DNA of 8,923 nt from Simkania negevensis (GTDB lineage Bacteria > Chlamydiota > Chlamydiia > Chlamydiales > Simkaniaceae), in the NCBI GenBank assembly GCA_016191565.1, contig JACPWA010000145.1:1-8923 (forward strand). The letters are read 5' to 3'. Of the stretch, positions 1 through 6,306 are shown one piece after another. How positions within the stretch are numbered: position 1 is the first letter of the stretch; every line of letters begins with the position of its first letter. The notes beneath the pieces are model-generated. The model saw only the letters and a program-made list of their open reading frames with translations. It did no database searches and had not been told where the DNA came from. The translations under genes and the position numbers were made by a program.

Positions 1-2
1 AT

Positions 3-77
3 CTAATCAATCTTGACTCTTCTGATTATTTCGCCACCCTTCGCACCAAGCTCGGCTGGGTCGGCAAGCTCAGATAG
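3..77 (+). CDS. 3' end of an unidentified protein gene (partial at window edge)
   Basis: An open frame enters from the left edge and ends at TAG 75-77. It encodes 24 residues, LINLDSSDYFATLRTKLGW followed by VGKLR. The frame has no internal stop, and its composition (aromatic, charged and Gly-Trp residues) looks like the C-terminus of a soluble protein. I do not recognise the family. It would be transcribed toward the minus-strand fucosyltransferase-like gene that ends at 114, so the two genes converge with only 36 bases between their stops. I see no clear hairpin-plus-T-run terminator in that gap. The short length means the frame could be open by chance. Confidence 0.4.
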   Translation, partial: LINLDSSDYFATLRTKLGWVGKLR

Positions 78-113
78 TAGATCTCTTCCAAGACCCTATT
101 GAAAAAAAATCTA

Positions 114-1004
114 TTACCTAGCGACCCGTATATAGTGACGTTCGTTGAGATCCCGATAGGGAAGATCAGGGTTATAGAAAAGAGAGCAAAGACTTAAATT
201 TGAGCTTGTCCGAATAAGAAAAGAGGTGCGGGAGAGCAGTAAAGAGTCGATAATCGCTTCACGTCCTTGGTTATAATAATATTGAGGAGTCTTTGTTTGG
301 ACATTATAGTGCAGGGGTTTTCCGTCTGTAGACCGACTCGCTTTAGTATAAAGAATCTTCCCAGGAAAACGCTCTTGTGCCGCTTGAAGAAATGGCTCTG
401 CGTCGGTGGCAATGAAAATCTTAAACTCGGTGAGATTTTTCTCCTGAATCAACTGGTCAACTGCTTGAAATACTTGAGAGAAAGAGACTTCTTTGGCTTC
501 AAGATATTTGTCAGTTCCACGATAATGGATTCCAATCGTAAAACTAGTAAAATGTTTTTTCGTAAATTGGTCGATCTCTTGCTCAATGTCAGGCTTTAAA
601 CGGATATATTTCTGAATAAGCTTATGAGCTTTTTTTCGTGGCATAAAATACTCGGCGTAATAGGGGAAAAAAGTCATTGAATAATTCGAAACAACCTTTT
701 TTCGATAGATAAGAGGTTTAACGAGCCTCACCAGCCAAGATTCTACTTTTACTGGAGCGAAATAGTACTTCCACCAGTTAGAGCCAAGCGCTTCCTCATA
801 ATAGTGACCTTTTTTCCCAAAGTCGACTTCAAAATTTTGAATCTTATTTTTCTCACAATCCTTTAAAAATCCTAAAACAATATTAAAATTGAAAAAAAGA
901 CCTCCTCCTTCTTGGTGAGCAGGAAGAACAAGAATTTCCAAACGAGGAGAAATGTATAAAAAAAGAAAAGAAGATACAAGAAAAAAGAGAAAGAATTTTT
1001 TCAT
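114..1004 (-). CDS. NodZ/fucosyltransferase-like glycosyltransferase with N-terminal membrane anchor or signal peptide
   Basis: This 296-residue protein probably transfers a sugar, most likely fucose from GDP-fucose, onto a glycan or protein. Residues 1-20 (MKKFF, then a run of Phe/Leu/Val/Ser) form a signal peptide or single membrane anchor, so the rest would lie outside the cytoplasm. The assignment rests on IGIHYRGTDK at 157-166, which matches the H-x-R-x-x-D signature of GT23/NodZ and protein O-fucosyltransferase-type enzymes. It is supported by FIATDAEPF (197-205), GREAIIDSLLLSR (247-259) and RTSSNLS (265-271), which resemble the later donor-binding motifs. The ATG at 1002-1004 is the only plausible start; AAGGGG lies just two bases upstream, closer than ideal. 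It lies downstream of cydB on the same strand, 63 bases away, without an evident functional link. Fucosyltransferase-like fold is fairly secure; donor and acceptor are inference. Confidence 0.72.
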   Translation of the reverse strand: MKKFFLFFLVSSFLFLYISPRLEILVLPAHQEGGGLFFNFNIVLGFLKDCEKNKIQNFEVDFGKKGHYYEEALGSNWWKYYFAPVKVESWLVRLVKPLIYRKKVVSNYSMTFFPYYAEYFMPRKKAHKLIQKYIRLKPDIEQEIDQFTKKHFTSFTIGIHYRGTDKYLEAKEVSFSQVFQAVDQLIQEKNLTEFKIFIATDAEPFLQAAQERFPGKILYTKASRSTDGKPLHYNVQTKTPQYYYNQGREAIIDSLLLSRTSFLIRTSSNLSLCSLFYNPDLPYRDLNERHYIRVAR

Positions 1005-1067
1005 ATCCCCTTAAGATTAAAAGAGAAGATTTATCTTGCCAGGAAGGGGGTTTCTTTGCAATCTAAG

Positions 1068-2114
1068 CTAATAACTACTTGTATCGATCTTCACCTTGCC
1101 ATGAAAGATTTTATAAATCCAAAACCCATAGGCTAGAACAAGGGGCACACCGATCAAAGCTACGATCGTTACTACCTTTAAGTTCAGATGCGAAGCACCC
1201 GCGTTGTGAAGGGTAATACTATAAGCTTCTGGACTGAGGGTAGAGCGGACTAAGTTAGGGTAGGTCCCTACCCCAAAGAGGGAAAAAAGGAGCGCAATAC
1301 TAAGGGAAGAATACATAAAAGCCACTCCCTCTTTTTTCTTTCTTGTGCTTCTAATGGTCATGGCAATTGAAATAGCAGCAGCAGCGGGAACAAGAAAAAT
1401 CACTGGAACCTGTTTCATCATCACTATCATATGGGGCATATGAACAAGGGTAGCTAAAGTGGTAACCATATAAGAGACAATAAATAAAAGAATGGCCGGA
1501 TACACCCATTTGCGCAATTTTGCTTGGAGCTCTCTTTCTGTTTTCATAATAAGATAAACTGCTCCATGCATTGCAAAAAGGGTCACCGAAGTGATCCCCA
1601 CTAGGAGTGGGTAGGGGGTGAAAAAGCTGTAAAATGTTCCAATAAAATCTCCATTTTGATCAATCGGAATCCCTTGAATTAAATTTCCCAGAAGTATGCC
1701 AATAGAAAACGCAATGATTAAAGAAGCGATGCTAAAAAAGAAATCCCAAATATCACGCCAGGTCTCCGACGAAATCTTAGAGCGAAACTCGATAGCTACA
1801 GCGCGAAAAATGACCCCAAAAATGAGAATCATCATCAGTGTATAAAAAGAGGAACAAATACTAGCGTAAGCATCGGGAAATCCAGCAAAAAGAGCACCAA
1901 AAATAATGACGATCCAGACCTCATTTCCATCCCAAAGGGGGCCAATCGCATTTAAAAATATTCTTCTTTCTAGATCTGTCTTCACAAAGAGATGTAAGAT
2001 CCCCACCCCTAAGTCAAACCCATCCAAAATAGCATACAGAATCACACTTAAACCAATTACAATGTACCAGAAATGTTTAAGAATTTCGACGTTTTCAAAA
2101 AGATAATGCATCAT
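1068..2114 (-). CDS. cydB: Cytochrome bd quinol oxidase subunit II (CydB)
   Basis: CydB is the second membrane subunit of cytochrome bd, which oxidises quinol and reduces oxygen to water at the inner membrane. It packs against CydA and stabilises the haem-bearing subunit. With the chosen start the protein has 348 residues, usual for the family, and is almost entirely hydrophobic helices. The family hallmark YAILDGFDLGVGIL is at residues 27-40, followed by AIGPLWDGNEVW (56-67). The frame stays open upstream to an ATG at 2189, but those 25 residues are polar and unlike CydB N-termini, and they overlap cydA by 62 bases. I therefore choose the ATG at 2114 (a second ATG follows at 2111). GGGGTA lies eight or nine bases upstream, leaving 13 bases after the cydA stop. 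It is co-transcribed with cydA. Family call very secure; exact start moderately so. Confidence 0.96.
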   Translation of the reverse strand: MMHYLFENVEILKHFWYIVIGLSVILYAILDGFDLGVGILHLFVKTDLERRIFLNAIGPLWDGNEVWIVIIFGALFAGFPDAYASICSSFYTLMMILIFGVIFRAVAIEFRSKISSETWRDIWDFFFSIASLIIAFSIGILLGNLIQGIPIDQNGDFIGTFYSFFTPYPLLVGITSVTLFAMHGAVYLIMKTERELQAKLRKWVYPAILLFIVSYMVTTLATLVHMPHMIVMMKQVPVIFLVPAAAAISIAMTIRSTRKKKEGVAFMYSSLSIALLFSLFGVGTYPNLVRSTLSPEAYSITLHNAGASHLNLKVVTIVALIGVPLVLAYGFWIYKIFHGKVKIDTSSY

Positions 2115-2127
2115 CCAATATACCCCA

Positions 2128-3489
2128 TTAAAATAGTTGATAGGGATCCCGATAAATGAGGTCTCCCTTCTTTCTTCTCTCTGGACCATCTTGAATTTTC
2201 CGGTTGAGCAAAAATATAAATAGGGTAAAGAGGAGAAGATAGATCAAGATAAACATGATAATCGAAGCTTTCACCTGACTAGTGCTAATCGATCTCGATA
2301 CCCCTTCTGTAGTCCGTAAAAGTCTGTAGACGATCCAAGGTTGCCTTCCCACCTCAGCCGTAAACCAGCCAGCCTGATTTGAGATATAGGGAAAAGCAAT
2401 CGAAACCACCAAAAATCTAAGAGTCCATTTGGCCTTAGTTAAACTCCCTCGCCACCAAAAAATCCACCCAAGGAGGACTCCAAGCAACATCAGTCCCCAC
2501 ATATAGATCATCAAATGATAAGATTGAAAAACAAGGGGGACATTGGGCCAATCACTTTCTGGAAAGGAGTCAAGCCCTTGTACAGGAGTAACAAAATCGC
2601 GATGAACTAAAAAACTAAGAAGTCCTGGAATTTTTAATGATTTGACCTCTTTTGTTTTTGAATCGGCCACGCCGATAAGATTCATTCCTGTATATTTTTC
2701 GGTGACATAGACTCCTTCCATCGCAGCAAACTTCTCAGGTTGATTCTGGGCAACCCCTCTTGCCGTACTATCAGCAGAAATGAGTTGGAAGATCAACAAA
2801 ATTGTTGAGGAGATCAGTCCCAGCTTCATTCCAAAGCGGGCGATCCCCTCCTCTCTTTTCTTTAAAAGATAATAAGCGGAAACGCTGATCAGCATATAGG
2901 AACCGGTGAGCCAGCAGCCAATAATGACATGGGTCAGCCGGTCAAGAAAAGAGGGATTAAAAATCACTTCCCAGAAATTGGTAATCACCGCTCTTGCTGC
3001 ACTTCCTTCTCCGATAATTTTAAAACCGGCAGGAGTTTGCATCCAAGAATTTGCCGCCACAATCCAAATCGCACTAAAATGAGCCCCTACTGCAACCAAA
3101 ACTGATGAGAGGTAGTGGACTTTAGCGCTAACCTTTTTCCAGCCAAATAGCATCAGCCCAATAAACCCTGCTTCAAGGAAAAAGGCAAAAATTCCTTCTG
3201 CGGCAAGAGCACTGCCAAACACATCCCCGACAAACCGGGAATAGCGCGCCCAGTTATTTCCAAAAGAAAAAACTTGAACCAGCCCTGTTGCTATCCCTAA
3301 AGCAAAGGTCAAAGCAAAAATCTTCACCCAAAATTTTGTCATAGTAAGGTAGACTGCTTTTCTGGTCTTGACGTATAGTCCTTCCATAATCACAATCATT
3401 AAACTAATCCCAATGCTTAAAGGGGGATAGAGGTAATGAAAACCGATATTCAATGCAAATTGAATCCTTGAAAGAAGTACAATGTCCAT
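2128..3489 (-). CDS. cydA: Cytochrome bd quinol oxidase subunit I (CydA)
   Basis: CydA carries the quinol site and haems b558, b595 and d of the terminal oxidase. The 453-residue protein starts [20 protein letters not shown], a typical CydA N-terminus. His18 fits the first haem ligand. Glu98 and Glu106 in the [14 protein letters not shown] stretch match the conserved Glu pair near haems b595/d. His186 in [10 protein letters not shown] matches the haem b558 His, and Met327 in [10 protein letters not shown] is the likely b558 Met ligand. The Q-loop start [10 protein letters not shown] (250-259) keeps the Lys and Glu implicated in quinol oxidation, and GRQPW is at 381-385. The protein is shorter than the roughly 520-residue E. 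coli form, so this is a short-Q-loop type. The Shine-Dalgarno is weak, but the start agrees with the family. First gene of the cydAB operon, transcribed away from the ankyrin gene. Confidence 0.97.
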   Translation of the reverse strand: MDIVLLSRIQFALNIGFHYLYPPLSIGISLMIVIMEGLYVKTRKAVYLTMTKFWVKIFALTFALGIATGLVQVFSFGNNWARYSRFVGDVFGSALAAEGIFAFFLEAGFIGLMLFGWKKVSAKVHYLSSVLVAVGAHFSAIWIVAANSWMQTPAGFKIIGEGSAARAVITNFWEVIFNPSFLDRLTHVIIGCWLTGSYMLISVSAYYLLKKREEGIARFGMKLGLISSTILLIFQLISADSTARGVAQNQPEKFAAMEGVYVTEKYTGMNLIGVADSKTKEVKSLKIPGLLSFLVHRDFVTPVQGLDSFPESDWPNVPLVFQSYHLMIYMWGLMLLGVLLGWIFWWRGSLTKAKWTLRFLVVSIAFPYISNQAGWFTAEVGRQPWIVYRLLRTTEGVSRSISTSQVKASIIMFILIYLLLFTLFIFLLNRKIQDGPERRKKGDLIYRDPYQLF

Positions 3490-3549
3490 AAGAGCTGCAG
3501 CTACCTAAAGAAAAACCTTTTTTTAAAGCTAGGTTACTTAGATCATATT

Positions 3550-3585
3550 TGTCAATTCTCTCTACATCTAAACCCAGAATTGACA
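3550..3585. promoter_or_regulatory. 10-bp inverted repeat with TTGACA boxes upstream of cydA
   Basis: TGTCAATTCT (3550-3559) and AGAATTGACA (3576-3585) are exact reverse complements separated by 16 bases. Each arm carries a TTGACA-type -35 hexamer, one per strand. The dyad lies 61 bases upstream of the cydA ATG. It could be an operator for a dimeric regulator or part of the cydA promoter. I could not find a convincing -10 hexamer at 16-18 bases from either TTGACA, so the promoter reading is weak. The symmetry is seen directly; the function is inferred. Confidence 0.4.
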
Positions 3586-3660
3586 CATTAAAACCTTATA
3601 CCGATTCTCATTAAAAACTATACTTTTCAGCTGCGTGAAAGCCCCTCGATTTAATTATCG

Positions 3661-3698
3661 TAAGGAGGTCCATATTAGAAATAATATGGACCTCCTTA
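3661..3698. repeat. Perfect 16-bp hairpin containing a consensus Shine-Dalgarno sequence
   Basis: The left arm taaggaggtccatatt (3661-3676) is exactly complementary to the right arm aatatggacctcctta (3683-3698), with a six-base loop. The left arm includes AAGGAGGT, the full complement of the 16S rRNA 3' end. The right arm (acctcctta) has the anti-Shine-Dalgarno sequence itself. Neither arm is followed by a T run, so it does not look like an intrinsic terminator. It lies 37 bases before the ATG at 3736 and 166 before the one at 3865. On a plus-strand transcript it would be a stable stem in the ankyrin-gene leader. Confidence 0.7.
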
Positions 3699-3864
3699 GA
3701 GTTCAAATTTCTTATATATCGAATACCGCAAATACATGTTTAAGAAGAAGCATCCACATGTGTTAGAACACCTTTGTTTTTGCGGTTTAAGAAAAGTTTA
3801 CCGATTGACATCTACTTTTTTTAGAGATATACTTAGTGGACCAATCTTTTTGGAGCGCCTAACT

Positions 3865-5769
3865 ATGTCTATATTGAGTCCTGTTTGCGACGCCCCCTGT
3901 CTTTCTTGCGAAGAGTTTTTATCTGGGCCTATCATTTCTTCAAATGATCCTCATCGCTCTAACGCATGTAAAAGATATTTTGAAGACATGACACAGCATA
4001 GCCGTACTTGTCCTGCATTTAATTCTAAAATCAAAAGTAAGACGAAAAACCTTAAACTTGAAGAGTTAGCTATTAAATTAGACCGTTTAGCTAAACCGCT
4101 CTTAGCACGTTATTCTCCTGAGCCATTTCGCAATCGTTTATTTCACGCTGCTATCAGAGAAGGTGAAATTGATGTTGTGGCTTTTCTGATTACTTGTGGT
4201 GTGTCAGCTTCGAGTTTATTAAGAGGGATCTCACCACTTTATACAGCATGTGAAAGGGGAAAAATAGAAATAGCTCAGCTACTACTGGAAAATGGCGCGC
4301 TATCGACTCAAAAAAACGATGTAAGTTGGCGAGCTAAATGGAATAAATATTGGCATCCAGATAGAACGAAAGATCCTAAGCTTGAAGAGCTAATTGTTAA
4401 GTTAAAACGTTTAGCTAAACCAATCTTAGCAAGCTACTCTCCTGATCCATTTCGCGATCGTTTATTTCACGCTGCCATCAACGAAGGTGAATGTGATGTT
4501 GTCGCTTTTCTGATTGCATGCGGTGTGTCAGTATCGGGTTTATTAGAAGGAATCTCACCCCTTTATACAGCGTGTAAACATGGAAAAATAGAAATAGCTC
4601 AGCTATTGCTGGAAAATGGCGCACTATCGACCCAAAAAAACGATTTAAGTTATCAAGCTAAATGGAGTAAGTATTGGCATATTAACGACATTGTTGGGCT
4701 GCACGGCGCTACACCGATGAAAGCAGCTATATCTTCTGGGAGTAGAGATTTGGTTAACTTACTTATTCAATACAAAGCCCCTTTCGATGAACCTGGACCA
4801 GACGGTCGATCTCCTGTCTTTTTAGCTGTGTTTTATCGAAGGGAAGATCTGGCTCTATTTTTTATAGAAAACGGTGCAAACATAAAAGTAAGAGATTATC
4901 ACGGTATTTCTTTACTATCTATGACTGTTCGTGGTGGGTGTTTAAGGGTTGCTCAAGAGCTGGTTAAAAGAGGAGTTGATATAGCTGAACAAGACGAAGA
5001 TGGATCAACTGCTCTATATGATGCAGCTGGGGGAAAAAATCCTGAGTTGCTTGCCTTCCTTTTGCAACATGGCGCTGCAGCTGTTAAGAATGTATTATGG
5101 CTTGGGAAATGGACCCCTATTTCCTCTGCAGTCAGTTCTGGTAATGTTGAAAACGTGAAGCTTTTAGTAGAAGCTGGAGCTGACCTGTCCATAAATTACG
5201 AAGGAATGGATATTCTTGAACTGGCAAAAAAAGAACTGTGTAAAAGTGAATCTTCCTTGCGTGAAAATGAATCTTTCTATAGATCGCATCCTCAGTATAG
5301 AGAAGAAAGCGAAAGAACTATTGGAAATAAAAGAGCTGTTGTTGAGTTTCTTCAAAAAACTATGGGCAGAAGTGGTTCAAAACCTGTAAGTAATTCACCC
5401 TCCATTGAAGAAAGCAACATGAAAGCAAAAAAACGGATAGAGACTCTTTCTAAGGAAATCGTCACCCTTTCTGATGGAACGAAAGTACATAGAGCTATGG
5501 TCTTACAAACAGCGCTTCAAGTCAGAGACGCAGTAAAAGGGGCTGGTATTGGTGGAGAGCCGTTTTTTTTATTCGATCTAAAAGATAAAGCTTTAAAAGA
5601 GGATGATTGGGTTCCAGTTCCAAATCCCTTCTGTAAATCTATTGAGATTATGAAGGCTAACTTACTCATTGATGGCCGTGGCCACATGCTCCCTGATATA
5701 AAAAGTATTATACGAGATTGTATTGTTAGCGATGAAGTAGGCAACCTTAAGTTACAGATTCCGCAATAG
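3865..5769 (+). CDS. Large ankyrin-repeat protein, candidate host-directed effector
   Basis: I choose the ATG at 3865 (634 residues) because GGAG lies nine bases upstream. An in-frame ATG at 3736 would add 43 residues but has no ribosome-binding site. The N-terminus is rich in Cys and His (Cys 8, 12, 15, 35, 49; His 30, 45) and could bind a metal. Residues 64-164 and 172-272 are two near-identical blocks (LEEL, RLAKP, RLFHAAI, DVVAFLI, GISPLYTAC, GKIEIAQLLLENGA), each about two ankyrin repeats. Five further ankyrin repeats follow at roughly 281-450, with motifs such as GATPMKAA, STALYDAA and VKLLVEAGADLS. Residues about 455-634 are not ankyrin: a charged segment, then a domain I do not recognise. 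There is no signal peptide or membrane segment. Ankyrin proteins mediate protein binding and are often secreted effectors in intracellular bacteria. Secretion and target are inference; the gene interrupts the expected cydA-cdaA adjacency. Confidence 0.88.
   Translation: MSILSPVCDAPCLSCEEFLSGPIISSNDPHRSNACKRYFEDMTQHSRTCPAFNSKIKSKTKNLKLEELAIKLDRLAKPLLARYSPEPFRNRLFHAAIREGEIDVVAFLITCGVSASSLLRGISPLYTACERGKIEIAQLLLENGALSTQKNDVSWRAKWNKYWHPDRTKDPKLEELIVKLKRLAKPILASYSPDPFRDRLFHAAINEGECDVVAFLIACGVSVSGLLEGISPLYTACKHGKIEIAQLLLENGALSTQKNDLSYQAKWSKYWHINDIVGLHGATPMKAAISSGSRDLVNLLIQYKAPFDEPGPDGRSPVFLAVFYRREDLALFFIENGANIKVRDYHGISLLSMTVRGGCLRVAQELVKRGVDIAEQDEDGSTALYDAAGGKNPELLAFLLQHGAAAVKNVLWLGKWTPISSAVSSGNVENVKLLVEAGADLSINYEGMDILELAKKELCKSESSLRENESFYRSHPQYREESERTIGNKRAVVEFLQKTMGRSGSKPVSNSPSIEESNMKAKKRIETLSKEIVTLSDGTKVHRAMVLQTALQVRDAVKGAGIGGEPFFLFDLKDKALKEDDWVPVPNPFCKSIEIMKANLLIDGRGHMLPDIKSIIRDCIVSDEVGNLKLQIPQ
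4054..4680 (+). repeat. Internal tandem duplication, 324-bp period, in the ankyrin gene
   Basis: The stretches 4054-4356 and 4378-4680 align base for base at a constant offset of 324 (108 codons) with few differences. Matching landmarks are aaacttgaagag/aagcttgaagag at the start, the caaaaaaacgat stretch, and tggcat at 4351 and 4675. The reading frame is kept, so the duplication adds two ankyrin repeats plus a Leu/Arg-rich linker. Long nearly identical tracts suggest a fairly recent event by unequal recombination or slippage. Confidence 0.93.
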
Positions 5770-5773
5770 ACAG

Positions 5774-5863
5774 ATGGTCCATTTTGTAGTTCTTCTCGGT
5801 TTAAGCCTCTCTTTCCTTGTAGGAATAAGAAGCCTCTTAGCTGCTTGTAAAAGCGTCTCTTAA
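5774..5863 (+). CDS. Possible 29-residue hydrophobic small protein
   Basis: An ATG five bases after the ankyrin stop opens a 29-codon frame. Its product begins MVHFVVLLGLSLSFLVGIRS, then LLAACKSVS, and it ends at TAA 5861-5863. The peptide would make one membrane helix with a small charged tail. No good Shine-Dalgarno sequence precedes the ATG, though coupling to the ankyrin stop is possible. I recognise no family, and a chance ORF of this size is quite possible. Confidence 0.2.
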   Translation: MVHFVVLLGLSLSFLVGIRSLLAACKSVS

Positions 5864-5927
5864 ATGTAAACGATTACGAAAAGCAAATACTATTATCTAT
5901 AGAGAAGGCCTAATTAAAAAAATTCAC

Positions 5928-5933
5928 TATAAT
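5928..5933 (+). promoter_or_regulatory. Possible -10 box (TATAAT) upstream of cdaA
   Basis: A perfect TATAAT occurs in an AT-rich run downstream of the ankyrin gene. The bases 17 upstream (aaggcc at 5905-5910) do not resemble TTGACA, although chlamydial major promoters tolerate poor -35 boxes. If active, it would transcribe through the MITE-like element into cdaA, giving a leader of over 350 bases. Weak candidate. Confidence 0.2.
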
Positions 5934-6080
5934 ATGTTATCTATGATGTGAAAAAGACGATAGTTGCCAGTAACTCTTTGAATCCTTAAAATGGTGCAGG
6001 GATGAAGTGTTTATAGTGAGTGGTGACAGTTCAAGTTTGTAGAAATTTCCATCCTGAAACTCCCATTCGGGCTACTTTAA

Positions 6081-6253
6081 AGCTAGTGCTCCGTTTCAAA
6101 AGCTTTTGGTGTTTGGGCTGATGTGAAAGTTCTCGCGGTTTGTCGATCGTAAAGCTAGCTGTATTAATTCAATACAGCGCGCTTTATGATCGGCAAACCC
6201 CGAGGCTTTGACACAGCCGAAACATCAAAAACTTTTGAAACGGAGCACTAGCT
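6081..6253. mobile_element. MITE-like 173-bp imperfect palindrome
   Basis: The arms 6081-6165 and 6171-6253 are reverse complements at roughly 85-90% by eye, with the outermost 22 bases identical (agctagtgctccgtttcaaa, then ag). The centre is gctgtatt-aattc-aatacagc (6158-6178). The outer AGCT is itself palindromic, so a TA or AGCT target duplication cannot be told from the terminal repeat. No transposase is encoded. Size, perfect termini and decayed interior fit a miniature inverted-repeat transposable element mobilised by a transposase elsewhere. Transcribed, it would fold into a very long hairpin about 50 bases upstream of the cdaA start. A long regulatory hairpin is the alternative reading. 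Confidence 0.65.
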
Positions 6254-6306
6254 CCTGTTCAAGAATAGAGCTGTAAGATTTTAAAATTGTTGCTATTGCA
6301 AAGGAA

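Larger units (their letters stand above)
3490..3864. other. Intergenic region between cydA and the ankyrin gene
   Basis: This 375-base stretch separates two divergent genes and should hold both their promoters. It contains an inverted repeat with TTGACA-like boxes (3550-3585) and a perfect 16-bp hairpin (3661-3698), both listed separately. A TATACT at 3619-3624 could be a plus-strand -10 box, but no good -35 lies 16-18 bases upstream. The last 129 bases (3736-3864) are open in frame with the ankyrin gene from an ATG at 3736. I treat them as leader because no ribosome-binding site precedes that ATG, whereas one precedes 3865. I see no RNA gene here. Confidence 0.5.
5770..6306. other. 537-bp non-coding stretch between the ankyrin gene and cdaA
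   Basis: No ORF of normal gene size lies here. Its left part contains a possible 29-codon ORF (5774-5863) and a TATAAT at 5928-5933 without a clear -35. Its right part is the 173-bp inverted-repeat element at 6081-6253. The final 53 bases lead into the cdaA start. About 200 bases (5864-6080) remain unexplained; they have stops in the plus frames that I read, and no recognisable tRNA or protein remnant. The stretch may be debris from insertions that separated cdaA from its original upstream end. Confidence 0.5.

Noticed and set aside
1005..1067. Possible terminator after cydB (aagataaatctt followed by a T-rich run on the minus strand)
   Set aside because: The stem is only five base pairs with a two-base loop, too weak to call a terminator.
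2115..2189. Upstream ATG at 2189 for cydB
   Set aside because: The extra 25 residues are polar and unlike CydB N-termini, and they overlap cydA by 62 bases. The ATG at 2114 has a better-placed G-rich ribosome site.
3404..3586. 60-codon minus-strand ORF overlapping the cydA start
   Set aside because: It is in another frame over the conserved CydA N-terminus and has no family-like sequence; it is a shadow of cydA.
3736..3864. Upstream ATG at 3736 for the ankyrin gene
   Set aside because: No Shine-Dalgarno sequence precedes it, while GGAG sits nine bases before 3865. Kept only as an alternative start.
5864..6080. Possible tRNA, small RNA or transposase remnant in the unexplained stretch
   Set aside because: I found no cloverleaf, no CCA-type end and no protein-like frame when reading it, so nothing specific can be supported.
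6029..6263. GTTCAAG direct repeat flanking the palindromic element
   Set aside because: Seven bases, lying 45 bases outside the element on one side and 3 on the other, so it does not fit a target-site duplication and is probably chance.
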